A DNA stretch of 64,000 nt. It comes from Hofstenia miamia. Taxonomy: Eukaryota > Xenacoelomorpha > Acoela. The stretch's first letter is position 1. The number at the start of each line of letters is the position of its first letter. Below the pieces are notes generated by a model that saw nothing but the letters and a program-made list of their open reading frames with translations, had not been told where the DNA came from and ran no database searches. The position numbers and the translations under genes are program-made. Shown here one piece after another: positions 1 through 11,847 of this stretch. The DNA lies in NCBI GenBank assembly GCA_004352715.1, contig SCFE01000101.1, forward strand, positions 801,681 to 865,680. The letters are read 5' to 3'.

Positions 1-1865
1 ATTCTTTTACTAACTAAAAATTTTTTTATTTTTCCTTAAATATTTATAACAACTGGGCAAAACTATGCTTAAATACTACCAGACATAATTTTTGCAATGA
101 TAATTATATTGCAATGTCTGAAGGAGATGGATAAACAAAATAGCCTTAATAATACACTTTCAAATATACTTGTACATTTTTATATCAGCATATGGTTTAC
201 AACATAATCATAAATCTAGATTTACAGACAAGAAATAGCACAAAAAATAGAAGAGAATTAGTTAAACAATGTCACGATTACATCGTTCTTATATATACCA
301 CTGTATATCAGACTTTTTCTTAGTCCAATAAATAGTGGATATTGCTATTTTTACATATTTGTAAAATTACAAGAGACTTTCATCACCAAAGCTTTGATTT
401 AGTTTATGTACAACTTAAATTGAATGTGAAACTTGCGAAACATTCTTAGCAAAATTCTAGAAGGATTTTAAAATATTATAGTTATGCCATAACTGAAGAA
501 AAAAAATATGAAGAGTTATTCAACACTCTATTTTACTGACATTGGATTTTATATTAATAATTTGATAAATTTTCTTAATGAAGCTTTTATGTCTTCTTTA
601 ATGTTCACAGTTAAATGTACATCAAAAATTCATTTTTTTCTGTGTTAACAGACGTGATTTTACTATTTTTCATCTACTAATAATATGAATTTTTATCAAT
701 TCTATTGAATTGTAATAATTTCATTAATAACTATTCTGAAAATTACATCAGTGATATCGCACCATAGAGAGCCTGAAGTCCGGATCCCCGCATTTTTTAG
801 CAATGCTCATCTAACTTCATTAGTATTTTTTAAAAGAAAATAATTTAAAATTTTATGCTTAAATTATATTACCCACAAAAATCACATGTGTTCCCCCTCC
901 AAAAGAGTGAATTGAAATACTTTTAAAATTTAAAACAATTCCTGAAAACTAAATATTCGTATTTTTATTGAAATGAAATTTCAGGATCCATAGGACCCAT
1001 TATAGTGTAAAAGTTCAATGAAATACATTTACAAATGCTAGATCTTTGAAAAAAACTTAAAAAACTGTTCCTATTCATTCTATTTGACGGTATTAAGGAA
1101 TTTTCTTTTGTAATATTTATTGTACAATTTTAATGATTTTTTATTGGACATGCTCTTGAATTCTGTTCTTAAGGAGATTTTATAGTCACCATATCTTTTC
1201 AAATTCTTCTCAATTATATTGTAATCTAGGCTACCTAAGGCTTTGCTAGGATCTAGTCGTAGGGCCAAGGAAAAAATTAATTAGGGGCGGTGAGACAATT
1301 GCCTGAATAAGGACGTAACCCATTTAGCAAATCAGTGCTCTATTCGACCTTGGCTTCTGGCATGTCATGCCTGGGAAAGGTGAACTTCCTCCTCCCTATT
1401 TAACTCTGGACTGGATTATGATGCCAAAACGAAACTTTGCGTAAATATTCTTCCTATAAGCATTATCAACTCGAGATGTTCCGAAAGTTGATGTCAGCAT
1501 TATTTTTGAAGACCTTATCAAATAAAAAATTTTTAGATTTTTTGCATGTATCGTAAATATTCGTTTTAGCAAATGGAAATGAGGAAATTCATTAGAATTT
1601 ATTCCTAGCCTAAAAATATTATTTTTACATACTTTTTACATACCGGTACTTTTACATTCATTAAGAAAACCACCATTGGAGTGCCATTGATAACGCGCTT
1701 CGATGTTCTGATGCACAAAGGTGATATTCTGAGGTATTCAGCAGCACATTGGACCAGCTGTAATGAGGTGAGGAATTTGGAATTCCTGAAAAGATGGCGA
1801 TCATGCAGAAAGTAATTCATATTCAACTGTTAAGTTGTAACTTCTCAGTTATCAACTTAAATATA
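1..1865. other. Non-coding AT-rich DNA
   Basis: I see no supported gene here. The only open frames are short, lysine/asparagine-rich and without recognisable motifs. A more GC-balanced patch at about 1285-1430 differs from its surroundings and could be an old short interspersed element, but I could not find convincing pol III boxes or terminal repeats. Confidence 0.6.
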
Positions 1866-2067
1866 TTGCTGTTAGCAGTGCACTGCAGCCTTTTATCTAT
1901 AGAGCTGCATTGAGATTTAAAAAAAACAGCATCTTAAGAGCAATTGACAAAATGTGTTTAGCAGTAATGCAAACACCACCAGCTGTAATCAGTGCTGTTA
2001 ACAGCATCTTGCTTGCTGTTAGATGTTAACAGCAAACATTGCTGTTAACTGCACTTCAGGCATCCTT
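1866..2067. repeat. Cluster of GCTGTTA / GTTAACAGC palindromic motifs
   Basis: Within about 200 bases the motif GCTGTTA occurs five times, several times as the palindrome GCTGTTAACAGC or a near-copy. The first and last copies are followed by similar tails (GCAGTGCACTGCAG and ACTGCACTTCAG), so the cluster starts and ends with the same roughly 20-base word in direct orientation. This density is not explained by base composition. It may be an internal repeat array of a small non-autonomous transposon. The GTTAAC core also resembles homeodomain/HNF1-type sites, but I infer no regulatory role. Confidence 0.5.
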
Positions 2068-5000
2068 GACGATTAGCATATAGTGCAATAAAATTGTCCC
2101 TAACACAGTTCCTTTGGATACTCCGAGATTTGCAATAAGAGTCAAAGCAATATATTTGCCAAAAGATACAATTAAACTACAAACTAAATATACAATATAT
2201 AATAATAATAACTTTGTATGTGGTGAACTTAGTGTAAGAAATCGGTAAATGCTTGTGTCTCCTATTGTGTTTTGTCAGTGTAAGTAATAATGTGAATGTT
2301 TTACTTAAATCAAGTAAAGCAACAGCAGTGTAAATTTTTGATACAAATGTATCTTAACGTTTAGGCGATGGGTTGAACTGTATCAAATCAGTGTTGGAAA
2401 CAGGTCAAGTTTTGAATGGGTCTGACCAAGGTAGAGCAGAGCATGGTTGAGTTTGAAAAATGAAGCAAACTGGGCTCGCACTGACTTGTGGTTAAAAAAA
2501 TTTTTTCCAAACACTGGTTAGGAAATTTGAATTAAAATGCACTTTCAATTTTTAATGCTATCTATAAAAATATTTTAACGCTTATATATCGAGAACCCTG
2601 TGATATATTATTATCAAATTTTTTTAAAAAATTGTATTACGTGTGCATTATTTACGAGAATGAATTTTGTAAAACTCTCATTAAGACTGATATCTGATAA
2701 AGCCTTGCAACTATGTAATAAGTACTAGATAAGATTAACAAGTAATTAGACTTCTTTTGCAATACAATTAAGCCTGTAGAATCTTGGATATTGAAATACT
2801 GACTTTATTCACGTTTTTTGAAAATAGCAAGTCTATCATTTTCAAACTCAATTATTTTCTGAAATTCATTTTTCACCAAAATCAATTTACAGAATTTCTT
2901 CATTTTCGACTTTTTTATTCACATTTGCTCAAGAAAGATAAAGTTACGATGCATGGTAAGCTGCTAGAGGTAGATTTATTAATGAATTATTCTTCTCAGA
3001 GATCATTAATACTGGTTAGACCACAATGAAAAATGTAATTAAAATCTTTTGCATGTAAAATATTTGATTTATAGTCTATTTAATATTTTCATAAATTGGA
3101 TAGTGCACAATATTTTTTAGTTTATAATCTTTAATAAAAATTTCTTTATGTTGTAAAGCATTACTACACATATCGAATTTTCTTGATATATGTATAGTTA
3201 GGATTATTATTTGCAAATATCTGGTTCAAGATCCGCAGGTAGTTATCAAGCTTATAAAATATTTGTAAAAGTACTTTTTTTAAATGTTCATCAAATATGT
3301 AAATGTACCTACCAAGTTTACCAAGTAAGAGTTTTATTTTAGAAAAATAACTAACAATCAGTTACTTACACAAACCAAACCGCAAAATTATTTCAAATAT
3401 TAAATATTGTACAAAGCTGATCATATTTGAACTAAATTGACATAAACACCTATAATATATTTATTTGTGAATAATGCAATAATGATTACATGGATATTTG
3501 GCTTCACAGGGTGGGCAAATTGAATAGCTAGGTGGTCAATTAGACACCCAGTTTATTAACAAAAAAGCCTGATTAATATTAGTTATGTAAACAAATTGAA
3601 ATTTCTTGCATAAACTTAGATGCTTCATTGAAAAAGAATGTTTTCATTTGCTTGAGGCATAGAAATATATTGCTTAAATAAAATAACTTACCTCTTAAAA
3701 AGTAAAATGGTTTAAATTTTTATATAATTGTGTGCAAATATAACATTAATTAAGAAATCTAAGATTACTACTTCAAAAACGCATAATTGATTTAGCTTAC
3801 AAGCCTGCTTGAGTAATATGATACTAAAATGCAGATACAAAGGCGTACAACTTTTTTGAATGAAGGTTTGTAAAGCTTGTAAGATAGTTTTCATTTTAAG
3901 ACCTAATGTGAATCTTCATGATTATCAGCATACCACTAAATCGAGCAGCACAGCAGAAATTATCAATGTATTAGACAATCATGTGATAAAATGTCGTGTG
4001 AATGCATGATTCATTATATTGAATGTCCACAATTCTCCAAATGTGTAACTACATTCACAAGAAATATCACGGAAACTTTGTTCTATATATTCAAGACAGC
4101 AATATAGAAAACACATCAAATTTTCAGTGCTAATATAATAACACTTGGCGTTCAAAATGCACCCAAACTGTTGAAATATATATTGAGTCAAATCCAAACA
4201 TATACATTCAAAAATGATCGTTCATATATAATTCTAATCTACTGCAATAATATTAAAAAGTCAGGAAGTTTCGACGCAAAAACTTAGAAAGCCTTATGCT
4301 ATAGAAGCATAATTTACTTCTGGGGTGAATTTTTCACCCCAAATGCTGCCGAACTGTTAATGACAATGTTCTAGTATCTCTCATAATTTACGATGTGAAA
4401 TATAAAACTGTCTAAGTAAATTTTTATAAAGCAAAATGCAGGTAAAGTCCAAATTTGAAATATCAGTCTGTGAAAGATTCTTCTACTTGAATAAATTTAT
4501 GAAATTTTTAAATGTAACACTGTTCTATTTCTAGGGCAAATTTTTACTTTGATTTTTTCTCTTTGTGTACATCTAATTTTTTTCACTTGTTTATAAATTA
4601 AATTTGACCCTGTGACTCAGCATACTCGAAACTTTAAGACGAAGATAGACTAGGTGACCCGGCCACCCATCGCACTTAACCCAGTGGCCCGGTTGCAGCT
4701 CCGGACAGGCTATTTTTCTAAATCTGTCAACAAATCTCTTCTAAAAATTTATTAAGTACATTTGGGAAATTGTGAATAATCTAGAATTAATAAGCTGGGG
4801 TAAAAGTAAGTATTATTAAAATTTTTAATGAATATGAAATAATGAAAATTTCCAGGTATATTGTCAAACATCAATGTTTCGGTTGCTAAGAAACAGAAAT
4901 TTCATGTAAAAGTTGTCGAAGGCATTACAACATCAATGCAATTTGAAACCTATTGCATCTAAGAGGCTCAAACAAACGAAAAGCACACTAATTTTAGGAA

Positions 5001-8000
5001 AATGTAATATATGAACTTGAGAAAGTTTGGAATCGTTTGAAAATGAAAGGTGACATTGATAACTACAAATGTAAAAGAAGTTTGGAGTGAACTATAGTTT
5101 ATTAAAAAAAACTCGTCTTAGATATGTCATAATGTACATATCTATGCTTGTAGTACTTGTATATTTTGTCAAATTGTAAGAACAAATTAGAAGGACATGT
5201 GGTAAAGAGATCTTACAGATACTAAGAATTCTCTCCACTAAAAATGTGCTATTTTGTGACTGCGAATATTATGTATTTTAGTTTATTATATTATTTTTAA
5301 GTTTTGAACTTCATTGAATTTGGTGTGCTAAAGCTTTATTGTCATACAAAATAACTTTTTTAAAATGTTATCAAACAATTTCATAGAAAATATTCATAAA
5401 GCAATTACATATATGAAGTTCATAGCATTGCCGACAAAAATCTAATGCATAGTAATTTTAAAACTTTAATTCTAAACGAAAGACTTCGCTTCCTAATGTA
5501 CTGATCAGTTGGTCAAAATATAATAAATGAAAAGGGCTTACAGGTTTACAATTTCGGCAATGAACTTTTTTCTTTTCGGAATTATATATATATTATGTAT
5601 TTTCTTCTAATGACAAATCAGAAGTACTAAACTCTAATCGAATAAGAATCCACCACAAAATTTCTACAATTTCTGTTTTCTCAATCGATGAATACATTTT
5701 TTAAATCTGATCCTGCTTAAATATCTTAGATTTGAACCTGGCTCTACTGTGGCACCCAATTTACAATATTGGGTAATCAAAATAGTACCCGAAGCATTTA
5801 TCATTATTTAGAATATGTAATATTTCTGCTTGGTTCTAATCATTTTCTCGTCTGTTAAATATGCTATATCTCTACAACAATCACTTACGTCCTAACTCAT
5901 TTTTCAATTGTTGATAAACAAGTATATTTATTGCTCATTTGGGGAAAAAAGCATTTATGAAATCCATTGGTAGTTTTGGACTGCTAAATATAATCTACAT
6001 AATTTTATAAATAAAATAGAATTGCTGAGTAATATTGTACAACAAAAAAGCTTGTACTAAGTATTATCTTTTGACATCACACATTATTTTTCAGTTTCCA
6101 TGCTTCACTAATTTTTACCTAAAAATCCAGTGAACAAGTATGAGTGAATAGCCTGGCAAAACGTTACCGTTTCTTCAGTTTTGTTTCAATTCTTATGCCT
6201 TGCAAGATATATTTCAGAATTTTGGGGAATATGTTACAGTGAAAAATGACATTTCATAGTTATAAAATTACATCTTTTCAAATATTTCACTTTTTAGAAA
6301 TTTTGCCTTAGCGTGGTAATAATATTATATAAATGCATGCATAACATTTAGTTTGGTTAAATATACAAACTTTGACTGATTTTAAGTAAATGCACAAATT
6401 TTACTTTGGGAAAATATTGCAGCTGTGATAATAGCTTACGTATTTCATCATGCTGTTCCTTGGCTATTGGGAAAGCATTCTTCTTCTGCCCTAAAAATTG
6501 ACCGTATACTACATCGTGCTCTTTGTTGGGTCTACCGTTTAGATGAATTTACGCTCTCAACAGCTGTTGTGGAGCTAATATTGTCAAGGAGCGTAAAATA
6601 CGCGCAAAATCAGCGTTAAATGTTACTTGGGTTCCCCCAATCACCTTTAATTCTCGTTCATCCAAATATCCATCTTTTAAATTTCTTTTAATTCATAAAA
6701 TAAAATCATTTCATAACTACTTTTTTCGTATCATTGCTTTAATTAATTAATTTCAAAATCTAGATATTGAACTTTGAGCACGTCCTTCTAAATTTAAATC
6801 TAATATCCTAACTTTTCTTCTAAACTCTTTGCTTTCTACTGGAATCTTATGTAAATGTAGTCTCCTTCCATTCTGCAATTGTCACAAAAGCCTTACTTCT
6901 TCTAATATTTTCATTATTTTCTTTAATTTTGGTTTTTTATTGTTATACCATTTAAAGGTAAAATTCATTATTATTATTATTTTTTGTGTTCCAATTAGAA
7001 TTTCTCCTAAACAAATATATTGCAATATTATTTTGATGAAATTCTGAGAATGAATATTCGAAAACCACAATAATACTTCCTTTGTGTAGTGTGATCCAAG
7101 CTGGATCTTAATTTCCAGTAACCATGAAAAAAAAATTATCAATTTATTCAAGTGATTATTCGAGTTTGTAAAATATTTTGTTAGTGCATACACCTGGTGC
7201 AACACTTAGTTTTAATGAAATAATTATATGAATTATTCTAGGCAGAAGTATAACTGCATTGAAAACTAATTAATGTTTATCTTCAGCAGAATATTGATAA
7301 GTAATGTACAAAGTAAATAATCTTTCCTAACGCGCGTTTACATTTAATATTAGTATCTTTAGAATGGGCTCAACAGTATTTCATCACCCCCTGTATATAC
7401 TATATAACTTTATAAATTTGCTGTTTAATGGGAAGGGTGGTTTTAATAGCATTAACAAATAATAATAGTATTCACAAAATTATTTCTGCAATTTGCAACA
7501 AAGCAATCAATTCAACTATGAAATCTCATAACAAACAAACAATTTTAATTTTGTAAGCAGATAAAGCACAATTCAGGTAAAATTTGCAATTCAATTATCT
7601 TTTGTGTAGAACCAAAATTGAGCTTTTCACATGAAAAAATCAATTTGTAGGAAAGCCATTAATGAAGCTTGACAATATTTTCCTAAGTGCTGTTTGAATT
7701 TCCATGCGCTACTTAATAAATGTAGTATGCTCATATTATTTCTTTGCTTATCCAAAAGATTCAAAAGTTGATCTTTGTTATGTTTCTTAACCTTAAACTA
7801 CTTGATGTCCACTTTAAAGGACAAGGCGTTTTTCGACATTTACAAAGAATTCTGTCAAAACCTATTAGCAAATTCGAAAATCATGAAGCATGGGCAGGTT
7901 TATTGAGGAACACATTAGGATAGCCAGGATTTGCGTTCGGGGGGGGGGACCATAATTTGTTAAATTTCAATATAATTTATCATTATGATCATATATCCTG

Positions 8001-8437
8001 TAATCTTATCCATTTACTTTGTTTATGATTTCGTATTTTGAATTCGTTTAATTTAAAATATAAAATTTGNGGTCAGGGGAATCTTGGGTATTTCTGTGGT
8101 TTCTTCGGAAGCTTGATGTTGATCATTGCATGAATCCGACCGACAACGTTTTGAAGCAGGCTGGTTTGAAAAGAATTCCAGAATATAACGCGCTTCATAC
8201 TAAAAAGAAACAAATAATAGTATGAGTTAGAATCGTAAATAATATGGATTACTATTACAAAGCAATTTAAAATTTTTGAAAAATGTTAATTTCTCTCCAT
8301 ACCTAATGTTCATATATTTAAATGTTTGGAGCCCATGGAAGAAACAAAGAATCCTGATTGTTTCAAAACCCATTGAGGTGTGCACTTATAAGTTTTCTAG
8401 CATTAAAAATTTTCAGAAATCATCAGGTTGCTTAATG
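2068..8437. other. Non-coding stretch, no supported gene
   Basis: Long AT-rich intergenic or intronic DNA. Open frames are few and shorter than 110 codons. The frame at 6425-6619 has a loose resemblance to the tail of LINE reverse transcriptases but too little to call. A run of nine G at about 7941 and a single N at 8070 mark a possible transposon end and a contig join. A short minus-strand segment, about 8196-8072, reads like the N-terminus of a hAT-type transposase (FFSNQP...SKRCRSDS) but is too short to assign. Confidence 0.5.
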
Positions 8438-8662
8438 TTAATAATCAGGGCTTCTGCAACTTAATATTAAAATTTTCATTTTTTGATGATGTTGATGCAT
8501 GTAAATTTCTGACATTAGATGACCTGAGGGATATTCATTGATCCCAGTTACAAAATGGAGCTTAGTTTCCCCGATGTAAGAAATATTGCATTCATCACAA
8601 TTATATTTATAAACAAATGAAGAAATTTTCTTTGATATATAGTATATATTAAGGTATCGCAA
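8438..8662 (-). pseudogene. Remnant of a retroelement GIY-YIG-type endonuclease domain
   Basis: The 74-codon frame contains a Cys-x2-Cys pair (CDEC) followed by the YIGET core, then a degraded counterpart of the usual R-x-x-EH (here GINEY). This arrangement, VYKYNC..C....YIGET, is the signature of the GIY-YIG (URI) nuclease found at the C-terminus of Penelope-like elements and some related retroelements, where it nicks the target. The frame opens on a non-ATG codon and later codons downstream on the minus strand fall into other frames with stops, so this is a broken fragment. The conserved Arg and His of the EH motif appear lost. The family assignment rests on the short motif only. Confidence 0.5.
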
Positions 8663-8934
8663 AAAAATTGTTTTGAAAAAACCGTCAGTTTTAGATGACT
8701 TGGTTAAAGCTTAGAGGCAATTTTTACAATTTCTTGAAATTTTTTTCCGAAATATTTCCCGTGTATATATACTAAGCTTGACAGACCCAAACTTGCTTAG
8801 AATTATGCAATAGAAGAGCTTACATAAATTCTTTTAAATTATTTCGTTGAGGACTAGATGTATGTCGTTGTAAGCTCACACACCTTCCCCGAGGGCCTTA
8901 CGTTCACTTACACAATCTATATTGAGCTTCGAAA

Positions 8935-9249
8935 GTGAGTTATTATCCTTATAAAGAGCGTTATCTAAAGGTAGGCATTGGGCGTGACAGCAAGACAATG
9001 CACCACGTCACACATCCAAAATATCAAATAATTGAATTTTTTGAAATTTCTACGACTTTGTATTTCCACCCACTTAGCTCACTTGATATTCATCCTATGG
9101 ACTTTTTTGTATTGGGCGGAATTGAGCGACAAACTAAAAAAACTCAATGCAAAAGTAAAAATGGTTTGATTGAACGAGTCACTCAGGATTTTATGCTATT
9201 ACCAGGACTTCAAGTTGTACGCAATTGCTCATGCTTCCGGTCTTTATAG
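8935..9249 (+). pseudogene. Remnant of a Tc1/mariner-like (DDE) transposase C-terminus
   Basis: The 104-codon frame contains a segment of the kind DS..MHHVTH, then about 30 residues later LSSLDIHPMDFFVLGGIER. The second half matches the C-terminal catalytic block of mariner-type transposases (consensus form SPDLxPxDFFLWGxLK), in which the second catalytic Asp follows the first by about 34 residues; here the two Asp are 33 positions apart. The N-terminal DNA-binding region and the third catalytic residue are not identifiable, and no terminal inverted repeats were found. I regard it as a dead fragment. It could also belong to another DDE family with the same motif layout. Confidence 0.5.
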
Positions 9250-9409
9250 AGGCTTTCATTGCGATAAGAGAAGATTTATTGTATAAAACTAATGTTTATT
9301 TCTTTCATACTAATTAGGAGTGCGCTATTCGGATTGGATAAAGGGGTGTTCTGCTCTGAAGAATCAAATATTGAATTTGTAAATAAAAAGCTCCATATAA
9401 TTTGAAATA

Positions 9410-9410
9410 A

Positions 9411-9454
<44 letters not shown>

Positions 9455-9482
9455 TATTATTATTATTATTTTCATTATTATC
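9410..9482. repeat. ATT/TTA trinucleotide microsatellite
   Basis: An interrupted run of about 23 ATT units. It generates an artificial poly-isoleucine frame on the minus strand, which is not a gene. Confidence 0.95.
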
Positions 9483-9604
9483 CCCGAACGAGACAATAAG
9501 CTCGTAGAACTACAAAATGCGCCATAGTTCGATATTGCACAAAGACAACTAAATGTAGCCAGTACATAATGGTTTGAAGATCAGCCTCAAGTGGTGGATA
9601 TAAA

Positions 9605-10050
9605 AATATAACTGTAGTTAGTGAAGCTGATCTTTTCGATTTAGTTATGAGCAGTTCTACTAAAACGTTTGATACTGATCCTGGCCTACTCTTTTTACTA
9701 AGCGATGGATAAATCTTCTATTGTTAGTGATTTGTTTAGTTATTAATGCCGCTGTACAGCAAGCTCAATTACCTATTAGTTGAAGCGTGTCTGTGTTACA
9801 CCTTTCCTAAAGAAATCCAATGTTGATAAACACAATCTCAAAAGTTATCGCCCTGTTTCTTGATTATATTTTCTCTTTAAATGTTTGGAAAGGGTTGCAT
9901 ATAAGCAATTACTTACATACTTGATGAAAATAACCTTCTTCCTCGGATTCAAAGTGCATATCGCCCTCTTCACAGTTGTGAAATGGCTCTCCCCAGAGTC
10001 CAACATGAAATTGTGTGCGCTGCTTCTATATATCACGATCACAATTTCTT
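9605..10050 (+). pseudogene. LINE reverse transcriptase remnant (CR1/RTE-like, N-terminal half of RT)
   Basis: Reading across frameshifts, this stretch carries the ordered landmarks of the fingers region of non-LTR reverse transcriptases. First comes a V-TP-LKK block near 9795, then SYRPVS near 9845, then a K-CLERV...QL..YL block near 9880. It ends with a QSAYR-x-x-HS-x-E-x-AL block near 9950-9985, the last in a different frame from the preceding block. Stops and shifts interrupt it at least twice. The catalytic YADD box is not present, so the 3' half is missing. The copy is dead. Other fragments of similar LINEs occur at 16.3, 26.5, 41.5 and 57 kb. Confidence 0.72.
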
Positions 10051-11097
10051 ATATTAAGAATAAAATATATATCTCTTTGAAAAATTGCAACTTAGGTCGC
10101 ATGTGATCTATCATATGTGAAAGCATCTCACGCCTAATGCTACTGTTAGACTATGACTATAATTGCAATGCAGTCTAACGACTTACTGGGATGCAATTTT
10201 GTAATTACTTTTATTACCAATGACATAGTCCAACCGAAGCCTTCCGAACAGCAGAAAGTAGTTGTTGTTGCATATGTCCTATTATAAATTTAGTAAGATC
10301 TACATTGCTTAGAAAAACATTTTCTTAATTTTAAGTAATAAAATATGAATTTTCTATTTGGTAAAATACAATATAATTATTCAGAGAAAACAAGTCAATC
10401 AAGCATATATTTCAACAAATTTCTTTAAAAGTATGTATTAAACATCATGTAAATTTGAATAATCAATTAAATTAGTTAAAAAATGTTTGAATGTTAAGTA
10501 TTAAGCACTTATATATAATGCAAATCTTATATATTAATGTAAAAACAATTTATGCATATAAAACTAAAAATGCATTTTTTGAAATCTATTAAAATTTCAC
10601 CTTAAATTGTGATGTTTATAAAAATAACAAAATATGATTGCTAAAAAAACTTGAGTAAAAAATATAACTAAGCACATTTAATCGTTAGTTCAAATGCATT
10701 TACACTGAGTAAAACATTGGGTAACTTTATTGCAATAAATTAAACAAAAATTACTTAAGTATAAAATGTCTTTCTTGCTGTGCGGTAAATCAAGCAACCT
10801 GTGATGTTAGTTCCAGAGATACATTGAATTTACCGCAATTCAATCATAGGAATGTAATTAGAGGTAATATTCAATATATAATCGTAGCATTGAATACCTT
10901 CTACCACAGACTGTTCAGCAATTTTATTGCAAGTTGAATTCCATGCAAATACCGTGTTACAATAAATATTGATAAACAAAACTACTTATAATTTCTATTT
11001 TTAGAGATCTTTGTTCCTCTTCACATACACCAGGATTGGATTATTTCATTATGAAATGCATATTTCTTTGAAAAATTCACAATTTCAAAAGCTCGTT

Positions 11098-11323
11098 CAG
11101 GGACGCGAGAATGATTTAAATATTGGGGGCATCTGTGAACTGAAGTAGATCCATTTTCAATTTTTTGTTAAAACTTTTTGAATCTTCATATTTTTTTCGA
11201 TTTTTCGCAATTGTTTGGGGGGGTTGGGCAACTGCCCCTTTTGCCCACTATTTCTCGCGTCCTTGCTCTCGTTTTGGGCAACTGCCCCTTTTGCCCACTA
11301 TTTCTCGCGTCCTTGCTCTCGTT
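11098..11323. mobile_element. Short hAT-like MITE with 8-bp target duplication and a 50-bp tandem duplication
   Basis: The left end reads CAGGGACGCGAGAA and the right end, reversed, CAAGGACGCGAGAA, giving a terminal inverted repeat of about 14 bases. The flanks are AGCTCGTT on the left and CTCTCGTT on the right, a degraded 8-bp duplication as expected for hAT elements. The basic element is 11098-11265. The last 50 bases plus flank (11224-11273) are repeated perfectly in tandem at 11274-11323. There is no coding capacity. Confidence 0.65.
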
Positions 11324-11672
11324 CAATGTTCTATATATAAATAATTTCTGATTTTAAATATAAAATGTGTATTTCTAAAGTTTATGAACGTTTGCACGCT
11401 CCTTTTGTATATCAAGGCATTCCTTTTATTAATTTAATAGCATAAGCATTGATATGCTGTCTCTATATACTATATGTTGGATGGCAAAGCCTTAAGAATG
11501 TTATATGCCATAATTTAATGTAAGCTCAGTGGGTTTTCCAATAAGTTTGTCATTTTTTTGACATGATTTACTTAATTCAAAGCATTTACCAACAGTACAA
11601 GCAATGGAGTCAATATATTATAAATTTGATCTAGTCATCCAGCCATATTTTCTTTTATGGATTTTTATAATA

Positions 11673-11675
<3 letters not shown>

Positions 11676-11704
<29 letters not shown>

Positions 11705-11847
11705 NNNNNNNNNNNNNNNNNNNNNNNNNNNNNNNNNNNNNNNNNNNNNNNNNNNNNNNNNNNNNNNNNNNNNNNNNNNNNNNNNNNNNNNNNNNNNNNN
11801 NNNNNNNNNNNNNNNNNNNNNNNNNNNNNNNNATATATATATATATA
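11676..11847. repeat. TA microsatellite containing a 128-base gap
   Basis: A TA dinucleotide run is interrupted by Ns at 11705-11832 and resumes after them. The gap was presumably caused by the repeat itself. Frames called through it are artefacts. Confidence 0.95.

Noticed and set aside
1285-1430. tRNA-derived SINE
   Set aside because: GC-richer patch, but no convincing A and B boxes, tail or target duplication.
6425-6619. 64-codon frame resembling a LINE RT tail (RILHRALCWVYRL)
   Set aside because: Only a short basic helix is similar; no flanking RT landmarks were found.
9314-9496. Minus-strand frame with a long isoleucine run
   Set aside because: Product of the ATT microsatellite.
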